Assembly (NCBI RefSeq): GCF_032362555.1
Contig: NC_083507.1
Span: forward strand, 8,683,001-8,747,000
Reading direction: 5' to 3'
DNA: 64,000 bases
From: Amyelois transitella
Lineage: Eukaryota; Arthropoda; Insecta; Lepidoptera; Pyralidae
The position numbers were made by a program, and so were the translations under genes. The notes below the pieces were generated by a model that saw only the letters and a list, made by a program, of their open reading frames with translations, did no database searches and was not told where the DNA came from. Below, piece by piece: positions 23,801 to 38,800 of this stretch. Positions within the stretch are counted from its first letter, which is position 1, and every line of letters begins with the position of its first letter.

Positions 23801-26800
23801 GGCCACAGTTACTAACAAAACCAGAAGTCTGTGGGTAATCTTTTGATCAGATCAGCATCAGGTCAGATTAGCAAATCTCATGATACGTGTACAGGACAGT
23901 AGCACGTCCAGCCGGTATTGCCTTACCTTGCTCGCCCCGTATATAGCGATATCCGTCGTCGAGGCCGCGAAATGTTGCGCAACCATAGCCTCCTTCCTTT
24001 TATGTCCTTTATTATTTCGCCCCAGCGCTAGATTACAGTTTTGATAGCTATGCGAAATATTTGAGCTTTAATTAACTTAATAGATCTAGTGCGTACAGGA
24101 TGACATATATGATATGACATATGTACAGACAGAACCAAAGAGTCTCGAAAAAACTGAAAGGCCTCTTTCAGGTGTATGGCGTAATGATAAAATTAAGATT
24201 AAAGTGTAACTTCATCTCATGTTTTTAAAATCAATGGGTGCATTGCAAATTAACTGTTCCCTATATTTGGCTAGGTTGGTCGCCGGTATGACTTAGTTTA
24301 AAGGGCTAAGCTTTCAGTTGGTGCATATTTATTTTCTCTGTAGGTATTTAAATTCCCAATTATATCATATCCAACCAGAAAATAATAATTTATAAACCTT
24401 AACCCCAAAACCAGTACCTGATCCCACAACATAGCGTTGCGTTGGATCTAATATGTCTGACGGATGAATCAAATTAATGACGACATTATTGCTTGGTACC
24501 AAAAAGCGAGGCTCAATGACACGCATCTAACATGTAATATCTTTATAGTCTAAAATACTTGTAAGCGCAATGAACGCCATAACGGCGCGTTTGCGCATCA
24601 CTCAATTTATTACTCATATTCTTACTGTCGTTTACTTTATTTGACCTAAGATTACAATCAGTCTTAAGTGGATTGAACTGACGATAAATTTATGTGTTAT
24701 GCCTTTAAACTAAGTTTGGATACATACTCAAAGATTATGCTATATGTTATTTTTGTTTGTTCTTTTTTTTTCAGGAGAAGCTAAGAATCTACCGGGTCGC
24801 AGCCATGGCGCAGCATGCCACCGAGATATTTACTGCGTGCTGTCACTTGACCAAGAGGAGATATTCCGCACTTCTACCATGGAGAGGACACTCAAGTATG
24901 TTTTCAATTAACATTACGTGTCAAAATCCGACCAATTTTGATAAAATTTCGCAAAAAGACGGACAAAACGTTCGAGGGTGACATTAGGCTACTTTTTCTG
25001 GAAATTCTTACCCCCAGCTAGGGAGCAAAGCCCGGCGCAAAAGCGAGTTTTAGTTAAAATACATTTTGTAGAGCTTAAATAAATCTGCGCGCCGCGGCCG
25101 CGAAAGTTGCGTTTCTCACCGATATTCTTATAGTTTCTCTCAAGGTTTCTAAACGTTTCCCTTGATTTCTTTTTATATTAAAATCACATTAGTGCTCAGC
25201 TTATTCTTCCAAGTTATTGCGATAATGTAATAATGCAGTGAGTGATGTAAGAACGATTGTAGGACGACGATAAAGACATGTTTGACGGTTAATTGTTTCT
25301 TGATTATGAGTATGTAATAAGACAATCAATTCTTTGGAAATATTCACATAGGCATAGTGTCGCAATATTGTTTATTGTGAAATAATTGCTATTTTCTTAA
25401 TAAGACGTAGCTGTCGATAACAATTCGTCAGGTTGTATCGTCTTAATCAGCTGAATAATCTTAAGAATATTTTCCTCGTGTACGACGTTTTCCATGTTTG
25501 GTAAATAAAAAAGGTACATACATAGAATCACGTCTTCATACCCTACGGAGTAGACATAGCCAAAAGTCTTGAAGACTGAAAGAGCATGCCCAGCTACGAG
25601 TAATATGTATTTATAATGTACCACAGCTGCGTCACGCATACTTATCGACCAATTTTTTATATTTACCATAGTGTTGTCATAATAATGAATCTGTTGTCCC
25701 GTCCCGCTACCGATGGCCCAGTGTCCGGGCAGCGTCTACTTCCGGCGCTCGTTCGTGGCTGGGAGCCGATCGCCATGTTTACGGAGGACAAACAAATTTA
25801 CTGGGTCAAGGCTTCATGTTTGTGAATGGCTGGCCAGGACTGAACGGTGCGCGGTGGCCAAACCACTTCGATTGTAGCGAATTAAGAATAATTACGCCTA
25901 TTACACGACACTAGTTCCACTATTGTTGTTCAATTCGTATGAGTACATTTAATTTTTCCCATAATTTGCTCTGTTTTTGAATTGCAATAATAACAGAGTT
26001 GTACTTAAATGTTGCTGTTTATAATTGCTTCTGTTATCAGTATTTATAAATTACACAAAAATCGCATTTTCGTTGATATCATTGAATCTGATTACTCGTT
26101 GATACGCTTATCTTAATTAGAAGCAAACTCGTATGTGTAAACACTGTATTACTCGTTTATTATGTCGATACTCAACTCATACAACCCAGGCCATCGCGTG
26201 TAAGATTCATTCGCATTATTTCATTCATTTGATCAATGAATTTTTCATTCACGCTCATCGATTACTGTACTTAGCGTAAGAACGATTTTAATTGGAATTA
26301 CTCGAGTACTCTGTCTAGTAATTTTAACCATGTAGGTAGTTTATATATTATGACTTAAAATATAGCGCATTTTAGGCATTTAACAAGAGGCCCTTATTAA
26401 CAAACTAGCGGCTCCGCCCGCATCTAGGTCGCATTTTGCATGACTTGATTTAGATTTTTTGTAACTTATTATAAAATCATAACATATAATCCCGTCTATA
26501 TCCCCCGCGGGGTAGACAGAGCCAACAGTTATCAAAAGACTGAAAGACCACGCCCAGTTGCTTGGCTAAATGATAGAATTGAGATTCAAATAGTGACAAG
26601 TTGCTAGCCCATCGCCCCTCTTCTTATACATACGATCATATTTATTGATATAGATAAAAAAAATTAACAACACTCCTTATTTTATTTGTTCAAGGGTTGA
26701 GTTCCGTTTCGTTTGGGAGAGAGTTCCGTTGAGTAGTTTGAAGTTAGGTTTATCGTACCAGACAGACAAAAATTACAAAAATGATTTTTTTTTTGGTTTT

Positions 26801-29800
26801 CTGTTACTCTTCTGTTACTCTTCTTTGAGCGTTTCCTATAAGTTTTTTTTGGAAAAATATTTAACATACAGACATTCGATGTTTACTGTCTCGGTCTGGT
26901 CTGGATCGGAATGTATTAAATAGCTGTTGCTGCCCGTGACTTCGCCCATATATTATTTTTTGTGTAGGTATGTACCACTGATCACAATAATATAATAGCT
27001 AGGTTCTCTGACTCTGTCGTGATGTATACCAGAAGCTCGTCGTTTACGTTATTGCTGTTTGTTATTCGTAGAGGAAATATTTGATGTTGTCGGCGTCGTA
27101 TCGTACGTCGGTTTCCTCGAAACTTCATACAAATGTACTAGCACGAGCGTGTGGTATTCAACTATTCATAAACGCAATAAATTCGCTTCCGCTGCTGCTC
27201 TCACGTGCCTGGTTCTCATTGTAAGACGGGATTGTAAACTACGAATTAAACATTATTTTGCTAAATGATATTTGTCAATACAGAATCGTGGCGGTGAGAT
27301 GTTTAGTCATTCACGCACGACACTAATGCAGACACCGCCGTTCGGTGGTGTAACGTATCTTTTTTTAGAATTCTTATCTTTCAAAGCGATCTTTGATTTC
27401 ATCTTAATACAACCTATCAATTCTAATCATGTAATCAAATTCAATCTATTGGTGTACAAATCAGACGTTTAAAACTCAAAAGTTTTTTTCACTATTTTGG
27501 TTTGAAGGAGGTGTATATTGTGGTTGGTCGTGCCATAAGGGAGGGCGGCAGTGCGGCGCGCTCGCCGGATGCATATCCGCTAAGTGAGCGCCCGCGCGGA
27601 ACGTCCCTTCCGCTAACCCCCTCGTCATTCAGCTTTTGGAAATAATATTTGAAATCGATTCCTCAATAATCAATAAAAATACATGTAAAAACTGATATAA
27701 ATTCCCCCGAGGAAACGAGCCGTCTCGGTAGTCTCGAATTGCCGCCGCGGTATTTTCATGAATGCATCTCAAAATTAATGCGTGACTCAGTTCGGTACGC
27801 AGTCAGGTTTATTCTTAGTTGATCTATTTTAGTTATTCACCTTTTACCTTTATTACTTACTTTGCGTCAATTTTTTTTTATTTCTATATTGACCCTGTTC
27901 CGGCTTCGCACGGGAACATTTTTAGATACAAACCTTCCTCAGCAAAATATCTTTCTAAAATTTCAAGCAGGAACAAAGTACGTCAACAACTTTCCGAGAT
28001 TAGCGCATACATACAGACAGAGAAAATTTGGAGGCTTTAGTTTATAATATGTAGTGATTCTATTGCTTTATCCGCGGGCTTGTCAATTCGTTTTCATTTA
28101 ATGTATGATGTGTTCAGACATGTTTATCTTTATGACAGGGTGTTATTCGTTAATGAGCGGAAGCGATAATGATTTAGTGACCTAGAGGTGAGACGACTCG
28201 GTGGATATCGAAGGAAATGTCACATCATTTGTCAAATGAGTTAACTTAATGGGTTCTTTGTCTTGTGATAGGTACTTTATCAGTAGGTCCTTACTATGTT
28301 CGGGCCCTGCCAACCGAAGCTTGCTACTCATACATATTTGTGCATACAATATAAGGTACCTACACTTACTTGTTACACGCCTTCATTAGGATCATTTTTA
28401 CGCTACTACATTTTTTAAGTACTTTATCAAACCACACATGTAATGGCCAATAGGGCAGATACATTTGATAACGTACTGTTTATATTTGGAATTACTTTAC
28501 GCCAATTAGGTACTGGTATTTATTTTCTATATCACAGGCGAAGTTAAGTTACAAATTACTCCATTTTTTGTCAAAATCGCCGCCTTCGTTTAAGTGCTGA
28601 AATTAATTTGACTATGATTAGGATTAAACTAAGAACTAGTAAAGTATATGTATGACGAGCGATTACCAAAGTATAATACTCGTATCCATGAAGCCTCCTT
28701 AAAATTATATTGAAGCCATTTCGGATTGAGAACATCGTAAAAACCGTTTCACACTAACTATGGTAGTAGCTGCTTTGCAACGGAAGCTTTTAAGTGATAA
28801 ATTGGTCCGGAACCGTGTGGCACGTAAAATGATGATGGCCGCCAGCCGCCATCGTCCAGCGGCCGCTTGCTACTTGGCTTGATGCTACTGTGTGATTATC
28901 CTCAAATAATGCCATATTCGTAATAGTGCCGTGTGGTTACCGGCACCAATACAAAAAAGAATAGGACCACTCCATCTCTTTCCCATGGATGTCGTAAAAG
29001 GCGATTAAGGGATAGGCTTATAAACTTGGGATTTTTCTTTTAGGCGATGAGCTAGCAACCTGTCACTATTTGAATCTCAATTCTATCATTAAGCCAAATA
29101 GCTGAACGTGGCCATTTAGTCTTCAAGACTGTTGGCTCTGTCTACCCCGTTTGTGATATGGACGTGACCATATGTATGTATGTAATGCCATATTCTCCTG
29201 CATCTTTTGTATTTTCTTTTTTTTTAATCTACTTGCTTTTCACCCCCTTTTATTTTAAGCGTGACACTAAAAGTATGCGCTGCTATATTTGTACTACGTA
29301 ATTTTACAAACATGTGATAAGCACCGTTTTGTGATTTCCATTCCACCTGTTTCAATAATAATGTTGTCCAGCTACATTAACCAAATAGTAAATTATTCCA
29401 CATTGCAATGAATTATTTTAATTTCGTTATTTTTGAGAAAGAACATCTCAACCAATTTGATTGTTGTTACGACTTTTGTGTAGTATTTTGAGTGTATTCA
29501 AAGTTCATGTACTCTTCGTGGCCTACTTCGAAACACTCACCGATATTAGGTTACGTGCGGTCGGTGCTCTATATTTTTGGGATAGTTTATCCCCCCTATC
29601 AGGTGAAGCCCCAAAAACGACATTTTCACTGAGACATTAAATGAATTATATATAATAACTAAAGGCCGCCCGCGACTTCGTCCGCATGAAAACCCTATTA
29701 ATCCTGCGGGAACTCCGGGATAAAAGCCTTTATGTTATTCTGGGTCTTCAGCTACCTACATACCAAATTTCATCGTAATTGGTTCAGTGGTTTTTGCGTG

Positions 29801-32800
29801 AAAGAGTAACAAACATCCATACTGACATCTTCACAAACTTTCGCATTTATAATATAAGTAGGATTTTCGTAAAAAAATTTACTTGTCCTGCCCTTAGTGG
29901 GTGAGCCAACCCATGACGATGTGTGTAGATTCCTCGTTTGAAGTAAATTTATATTTTAACATATTCCTGCCCATATGGAGGTTTTGAACCTTATTTAAAA
30001 AAAAAAAACCGTACCGACACCTAAATAGGATGTTCATTGCACTCATCTCAAGAGTACATTAAGTTTTTCAAATTTTTCAGTTTGAAATCCTCCAATCTCT
30101 TACAAATTAAAACAAATAACAGGAGATTAGGCGATAAAAAAATTATCGGGTACACGAAAAGTTGACAGGCGTTAAATCGGAATTGCATCGAGTCGGCACC
30201 CCGCGACCCGCCGCGGTTCCGCCTCCGGTTTATAAATACCGGGCGGCGCCGGATGCAGCGGGCACGACCGCCTGACGCACCGACACGGTAAAATAACGAG
30301 GATTCAGATGTGAACACCGGACGAAATGTGTAAAGCACATGCTAAACTAGACGGCCTTCCTAGCAACTTTTTTATTGCAACTATCCCAACTTTTCTCAAC
30401 TACCTATATGTTTCTGCCAATTGATTTTATGAGCGAATTATCGTAAATTTTTATTCTTAAAATATTATTTTAATCTGAATGCCTAGAGATCTGTTATCAT
30501 TAAAAAATATTTTGTCGTTCTTAAAAGTTCTTACGGTACGAAAAAATTATTTGCATCATTAATTGATTTTTAATTATATAATTATTACTATAAATGATTT
30601 GCCGTGTGGTTCCCGGCACCAATACAAAAAAGAATAGGACCACTCCTCTTTCCCATGGATGTCGTAAAAGGCGACTAAGGAATAGGCCTATGAAATTGCG
30701 ATCCTTTTTTTAGTCGATGGGCTAGCAACCTGTCACTATTTGGATCTCAATACCATCATTAAGCCGAGTAGCTGAACGTGGCCATTCAGTCTTTTCAAGA
30801 CTATTGACTCTGTCTACCCCGTAAGGGATATAGATGTATAAATGATGTATCAAAAAAAATTAAACAATATTACACATATTAAGAGTGCTACTTCTCTTCC
30901 CAAATCCTTTTGTTCTGACACCCTACATGTGTACTCGATTGTACTACTTAAAATATGCTGATCGACTTCATAAAAACTAGCCCCTTCACGCGCATGACTA
31001 AAATAAACTTACCATGCACATGCGGTATTAAAAAGTGATTGCTACACTTTTTATACTGAAGGTGTACTTTGTTCGTATTAATGTTTGTAAACATATAATA
31101 TTAAAATACTCACACGCTAAAAGTACGATTTTAATCTGTATAATTCGACATTGCCGTCCATATTTATCTGCACACTGTCTGCCGAATCTACTTTGAATTT
31201 TGAAAATATTGAAGCAAAATTTATATAAACTCGTTAAGCTAATGTTTCTCAATCTTTCAGATAGGCATGAAGCTGCGGCTTCTAACTAGGCTTTTATAAT
31301 ATCTATAATTATCTTTATTATAACGAGAAACGCGTAATACTAAGGTATGAGTGTGAATAACTTTCACTTTAAATAGTGTGGCACTCCGCAAACTTACAAT
31401 AAATTAATAGCTAGACTGGTTACACTACACATTACTGAATATTTGATCCTACGTAATTATGCAAACTTCCTTATTGCGTGTAAAAACCGATGTTTGATAC
31501 GCATCATTTGTGAACTATTGATGGAGCGATAATAATAATACTGTATAAAAACATATAAATGTAATAAATAAACTACAACCGCTATAAACCCTATTTTAGC
31601 TAGGAATAATTTAGTTGAAATGAGGCATTATATTACCTTGTCCTTGCTTTATTCCAAAATTAAAATTCCTTACGCGCGGTCAAAGTCGCCGTAATAAGTA
31701 TTGGTTGAGGCTGATTATACTAATTTTGAGATTATTTGTAAATGCGTGGGGTTCGAGTGAAATGTGCAGCCTGCCCACATCGTTCGGGAGGCTGATGCTC
31801 GTAGGTGGTTTATTAGTCGATTGCAGGATACTGTCGGCCAAAACCCTTCACTCAGTTTAATAAATTTGTCAACCGTCACCGCAAATATATTTATACGAGT
31901 ATATACGTATTAACCTTACTATGAGATGAAATTACATTTATTACTTATTTGTTTCAGCCCCTTCTTCGGAGAGGAATTTCAGTTCGAAGTACCCAGAAGA
32001 TTTAGATATTTATCGATATACGTGTTCGATCGGGACAAACATCTCAAACAAGACAAAGTGCTCGGCAAGGTCGCTATCAAAAGAGAGGATCTCCATCGGT
32101 ACAACAATAAAGATCACTGGTTCGCGTTGCGGCCGGTCGACGCAGACTCAGAGGTGCAGGGCAAGGCACACATCGAACTTTCACTCGAGGACTCGAGAAA
32201 GCGGTTCAGAGTGGAGCCTAAACCGCCGGATCCCGACCCGGCCGCCGACAACTGCTCGGCAAAGACAAAAGGCAACAATTTCGTCAGAATATCCGAATAT
32301 TGTAAAGAGAGCATGAGGTTCGGCTCGTGTTCAAGCTCTACCAGTAAGAAATTATTGAGTGCGGCTGCGACGGAGCCCACGCTGACTCTGTCGCGGTCGG
32401 AGAGTCTGAAGGACCGAGCCCAGTGGGGTAAACCCCGGACGAAACCGCCGATGCACGCGATGTCGGACACGGACGCGTCGCCCATACCCACCGCCGCCGA
32501 CTACTGGTCGGACCCCGAGAGACACTGCGCGGCGCGCGCCGGCCCCGACACGCTGCGGCTGCGGGTGCTGGAGTGCTCGGAGCTCACCACCAAGAACGGA
32601 CAGTGCGATCCGTTTGCTCTCGTCACGTTGTTGTACTCGAACGGGCGAAGAGTGGAAAGGCGCACGAAACCAAGAAAAAAGACTGTAAACCCCCAATTTG
32701 ACGAATTTTTCTGTTTTGATCTCGTTATGGATTCTGATCCAAAGGACAAGGACAGCTCACAATCGGTAGGTTTATAACACTTGTTCTTGTGTTTTTTAAT

Positions 32801-35800
32801 TATATTTAACTAGCATCCCGTTCCGGCTTCGCACGAGTAAAGTTTGCGATGATTGAAAATATACTACAAAATGAAATAACCTAAGTACCCTTTAACCAAA
32901 AAGCTTATTTCGGCAAAATCACAATGAAAATTAAGTATTTAAAGAAAATACAACTATAAAATTTTTCTAAAAGTCTTTTAAACAATATTAATCAATACAG
33001 GTACCTATCTACCAAATACAAAATAAAAAGGGATACAGCAGAGGGCGGGTAGGTGTGGTGCGGGGTCGGTAATAGTTGGCGAAAACTTCGCTAGGATGGA
33101 ACGCTTCATCGGCCTTTAGTTTCTCGCCCGGAAAATTGCATTTTGCGATAGCTCATTAGATATTGAGTTTGTTCACATGGTGTAAATCAATTTTGATCTA
33201 AATTAAATGTATAACGTATATGACGTATTTAATTGAATAACAATTAATACTGTTTTGTTAAAATAGGTTCGTAAAAATTTCATCATTTTATTTTAATTAT
33301 TGTGGGTTATCCTTGGAACATAGACCATATACTATAGCGGACTTTTTTATAGACCTATTAAAGCGGTACAATCCCACTGTACATTGTTTTGTTGTAACTC
33401 ACATGATTTTAGCAGCGTTTTGAGGAAAGCTCTCGGTGGTCTTTATTTTTTCAGACTTATTATTTACTAAAATCTTATTTGGAAATCAGTATTTACCTGT
33501 TGTTAAAAACTGTATGAAAATTCGTCTAGTACTTTTCGAGTTTATCGGAAACAGACAGACAGACGCGGCGGGGGACTTTGTTTTATAATATGTAGTGCAG
33601 CTTATTTCACCATGTATGAGGGCGATATTAAATAATATATTTTTTGTTGTTTTCCAGCCGGGCGTAGCGTGTGAAGCCAGGGTGTCGGTGTGGCACGACG
33701 CGGCCACGCCGGTGTTCCTCGGCGAAGTACGGTTACCGCTGCGGCAGCCCGCGCCGTCACCTTTACGTGCTTGGTATGATTCACTCTCATTATTGCTTTT
33801 TATTTAATTTTTCTATTTAATCATCCAGAACAGAGCGTTCCGAGATCATAATGGCCCGTGGCTCATAATTTGGAGAGAAAAGTCTAAATTGACTGCTACT
33901 TACGGAAAAGTCTTTTTAACTGTATAGAAACAGCAACTACAGAACAGCAATAAGTTAATTCATGACTGATAAAGCCGCGCCAGTTTTAAGTCGTGCTGGG
34001 TCCGGTTGTTTCTGATCCAGTCATGAAAGTAAATAATCTCTGTATGTCATCTGCTGCAAATATATATATATGATCTATGTAGAGTATCGTTTATGGGTAT
34101 GTTTGGTAAAGCTTTATAGTATAGTTAGTATGGTTATTATGCATTATTTATTATCACAAAAGTTCTCTGCTTAACCCAATGGTAAACTGTTAGATAATGC
34201 TATTAGTATTAAGTTTGCCTAATGTACTTTACAAATTGTAATTGTTACAGTAAAGAATAAATAAATAAATAATTCTTGAGCATCGGCTGAAAACGATGAC
34301 GAGACAGTATTCCACAACGAGATAGTTATATGAGTCGTATCATGGGAAATACACTGCTCTCGCGTTGGCCTTCTCTAACAGCACCTATCTTGACTCCCCA
34401 AAAAAATCCATAAAGTTACTTTGTTTCTATGTAACTCATGATATCCAATATGAATGAGGCGGCTGACGATGAAGTCGAGTAACAGTCCGTCGCCCGCAGG
34501 TTCTTCCTGAGCTCGCGCGCGGGCGGCGCGCTGTCGCGGGGCGCCACGCCGCCCGGCACGCGGCTGTCGGCGGCCGGCGCCGCCACGCTGGGCTCGCTGC
34601 GCCTGCTGCTGCAGTACACCGTCGACCACGTGTTCCCGCTCGACCACTACACCAAGCTCGAGGAGCTGTTCCTGCGCAGCGTGCACCAGAAGGTATCACT
34701 ATGAGATGTTGTTGCGTACTTGATCGTTAGATTCTTATGCTTTTAATCGAATGGTTTATGTGGCGTTCTTCCATACACAATTAAATTATATCGGCTTGTC
34801 AGCGATATAAGATGCTTTGCTATTTGGCGGTCGGCACAACACTACCCTATACAGGACCACGTCAGTACTTGACGAGACGACAGAATTCTACTTATTGATT
34901 AGTTATTAGAGAATTTAATTTATATTGAATACTAGCTTTTACCAGCTTCTTTAGCGCCACATACAAAAGAAAACAGATTTTTCGCAAATTTCACAGAATC
35001 TTTATATTTTACCGCGATGAAAAGTATCTTATGTTCTCTTAATTATAGGCCTATGTAGGCCAAATGTCAAGAAGACTAATACAATGGATAGCACGTGAAT
35101 AGAAAACAAATAAATAAACTTACTTTCACATTTATAGTATTAGTTGGAATTTGTGCGGACATACATTACAATTTCATCAAAAGCTTCTTGGCTACCAAAT
35201 AATCAAAAATTTAATAATTTCAATTTTAAATCAATTAATAATTTCCTTCATATTTCCAGCCTATCACTGCGTCCGCGGTGTACATCCTTGGAGAGATCGT
35301 GTCCAGCAAGACTGACGCGGCCCAGCCTTTAGTGCGGTTGTTCACGCACCACGACCTCATCGTGCCCATGGTCAGGGAACTGGCCGATTCCGAGATATCG
35401 GTGTTGACGTGAGTTTGATCAGTTCGATAAAGATCAAGTCCAGCTAGACTGACGGGGCTCAGCTAAGCAGTTGTAACAGTGTATTGTAGACTTACGGCCA
35501 AAATTATAACAAACTTACTAAGTTCGCGGATCCTTTAAAAAAGAAGAATAAGACCACTCCATCTAGTTTCCATGGCTATCACTCCATATCTTTGCCATGG
35601 ATGTCGTAAAAGACGACTAAGAGATAGGCTTATAAACTTGGGATTCTTTTAGGCGATGGACTAGCCACCTGTCAATATTTGAATCTCAATTCTATCATCA
35701 AGCCAAACAGCTGAACGTGGTCGTAGTCTTTTCAAGGTCGTTGGCTCTGTTTAACCCGCAAAGGATATAGATTGATTGATACATAGAGATATGTATGTTC

Positions 35801-38800
35801 CTAAGTTTTATGTATTATCTGATCATCATGAATTTGCTATTACTAAATTCCGATAGCTACATATGTACAAACTATTGCCTACAATTTTGTATATTGTTTC
35901 AGTGATGCAACGACGATCTTCCGTGGCAACACGCTAGTGTCCAAAATGATGGACGAGGCGATGAGACTGACTGGTGCTTCGTATCTGCGTTCCGTTCTAC
36001 GGCCTACCTTAGCAGCTGTGCTGGCTGAGAAAAAACCCTGTGAAATAGACCCCGCGAGGGTTAAACCCTCGGCGACAGTGACTGCCAACCTCGCTAACCT
36101 TAAAGAATACGTCGAAAGGGTGAGTTGATGCCTCGTTCCGTATCTATGTCCTGTTTTATACTGCCTGCTCATAATTTCAGTCACTTGCCATTTGTTTTTT
36201 CTTACTATGAGTTTGTCTATAGGCAGAGCCAAGTTCACATGTTGTACTTTTTTTTTAATATCACACTACGAAAGCTTATTAATTTGTGGTTTGTTACAAA
36301 GAACCATCGAATATCCTTCCTAATATTTTTGACAAAATCATTAAATTCAGTCAAATGACCTAAGGCTATTGTCTCATTGCAGGACCACAGCTATTTATTT
36401 ATCCATAGTGCCGCAGTATTGATAATGACGCGTTTGACAATCCATAGTCACCTGTTAATAAAAGTGAAATTAAATTACATATAATCACCTCTCCAAGGCC
36501 GTGTGGTTCCCAGTACATTAGAATAGGACCATTCCACCTCCTTCCCATGGATGTCGTAAAAGACGACTAAGGGACAGGCTAATAAAATTCAGGCTAAAAA
36601 AGATACTTCTTTAAGGCGATGGGCTAGCAACCTGTCAGGCACTTTGAAACTCAGTTCTATCTTTATGCCATACAGCTGAACGTGGCTTTTCAGACTGTTT
36701 GTGCACCCCGTAAGTGATAATGACATGATAATACATATATGTATATATATATATATATTATACTAGCGAACCGCCCCGGCTTCGCACGGATGCAAAATTC
36801 GGAAAAAATTATACATAAAAACCTTCCTCTTAAATTAAATTAAATCTGCGTAATTTTAAAGATTTAAGCATACAGACAAACAGACTAAAATAGCGACTTT
36901 GTTTTATACTATGTAGTGATATATATCTCGTTCAGGTGTTCGCGGCGATAACGTCGTCGTACGCGATGTGCCCGCCGGCCATGTGCCGCCTGTTCGACGC
37001 GCTGCGGCAGTGCGCCGCGCGCCACTTCCCGCGCAACGCGGAGGTGCGCTACTCGGTGGTGTCCGGCTTCATCTTCCTAAGGTTCTTCGCGCCCGCCATC
37101 CTGGGGCCGAGGCTGTTCGATTTGACCACCGAGCAGATAGTGAGTCTTTGTTTACGATGTTTTGTTGCATAGATTATTTTTTTTTACGAAATGGAAGGAA
37201 TCTGATTCTATGAATTTCTTTTATATATGTACTAAATAAATAAATAAAACTTGTAGTCAAGCAGAAAGTTTCTCATGGTAGAGAAACTGATGAATAAATG
37301 ATTAAAAAAGGAAAGGAAAATTAGAAAAGTTAAAATGCACACACACGAACTGCATTGCGTCTGTCGTGTATGAGTAATGTTAATTTGTACGAGAGGTTGA
37401 TTTCACATCGACGTTGGGACGCAATGCGATGCAGTTGCATCGTGACGTGCGACTTCGCATTACTACAACCAGCTACTGACTAACGTAGAAACCAAGTTGT
37501 GGTACTTGAATTTTGACAATATAACTGTATATTAGAAGTGATAATGCAATTTAAAAATGCGTGCAGAGTTGGTTAAAGTATTTAGTCAAAGAACACTATA
37601 CAAAAAAAGAAAACAAAACCTAAAATATATGTGGGTACAATAATGCGGAGTTCTCGATAGAGTACTTGTAAGTAAGTCTGTAGTAATAAGTAATAAGCTT
37701 ATTATCAGTAAAATGAATAATTATTTATTAAAAATAGGTAAAAAAACTTTTTAATTTAAACGGTTTTATGTTAAACATACATTGCAATGTTTAATATAAA
37801 TGTACTAAAAACCAAAAAATAATAAAATAGATACAGTCATGGGAATTATAAACATATGCATAGAGTAGACTAAAATAAAACCGTGGGGCACGTCAATTGT
37901 CTACAATCGTTGATTAAAATGTTTGTTTTGTAATGTTACACTATAATTAGGCAGTTGTTCAACCGACAACGATGGACGTGTGATAAGTAGGGCTAGAATG
38001 TGGAAACAAGTTAGCAAGCTCGATTAAGCGAGTTTTAGGGTTTCATAATGTTGAGCGAGTAGTACTTTTATCATAAGTTTTGTCGATTAAAGACAAACTA
38101 CGAGCAGTGAAACGATTCCTCGCTAGCCAGCAAAATAGTAAGTAATTTGCGCACCGTCTGCGGGCCAACTGCCTAACGACGAATTAAACGATTCTTCTAT
38201 CGCACATTAAGTCTATAATTTGTAGACAATTGACGTGCCCCACGGTTTTATTTTAGTCTACTCTATGCATATGTTTATAATTCCCATGACTGTATCTATT
38301 TTATTATTTTTTGGTTTTTAGTACATTTATATTAAACATTGCAATGTATGTTTAACATAAAACCGTTTAAATTAAAAAGTTTTTTTACCTATTTTTATTT
38401 TCTAGTTTTTAGTTTTTATTTCGCATTCTGTTTAATTCATTTAGTGCTTCATTATTGCAAGGTTTCTTGCCCGTTAGTTTATTGCAGTCCAACTCCTCTA
38501 TACGTAGTCCCTGCAAAGATCTTACTCTACTAAGAGCCACGTAGGCTTGACCTTCTTCAAACAGTTTCGCACCTAAGTATACGACTGCGTGATCCACAGT
38601 GCTGCCCTGCATTTCATGTATTGTAGAAGCCCATGATAGTGACCTTTCATTTGATACCCATGTTGATGGGATTGATAAAACCTAAGTTATCCGCCATTTT
38701 GTAGAGGCCGCCATCTTGGATTTCAATTTTTTATAGTATATTGTATTCTGCTTGTTGAGCCCTTTCATTTGATACCCATATTGATGGGATTGATAAAACC

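Larger units (their letters stand above)
17902..24774 (+). other. Gap1 intron 1, 6.9 kb
   Basis: No exon was recognised. It holds SINE-like copies (20430-20629 and 21561-21805, both minus), a tRNA-derived SINE (22327-22570), a degraded SINE-like fragment (about 24113-24205) and CpG-rich patches (about 19580-19700 and 20800-20960) that could be enhancers or alternative promoters. Open frames of 135-137 codons around 19.3-19.9 kb show no family features. Confidence 0.6.
24896..31957 (+). other. Gap1 intron 2, 7.1 kb
   Basis: This contains a SINE-like fragment at about 25515-25610 and another at 26481-26616 (minus), and full copies at 28928-29184 and 30601-30840 (plus). Two other repeat families are present at 27895-28060 and 29655-29872. 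A GC-rich island lies at about 27530-27620, and a TATA-containing GC-rich patch lies at 30190-30290. No exon was recognised. Confidence 0.6.
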
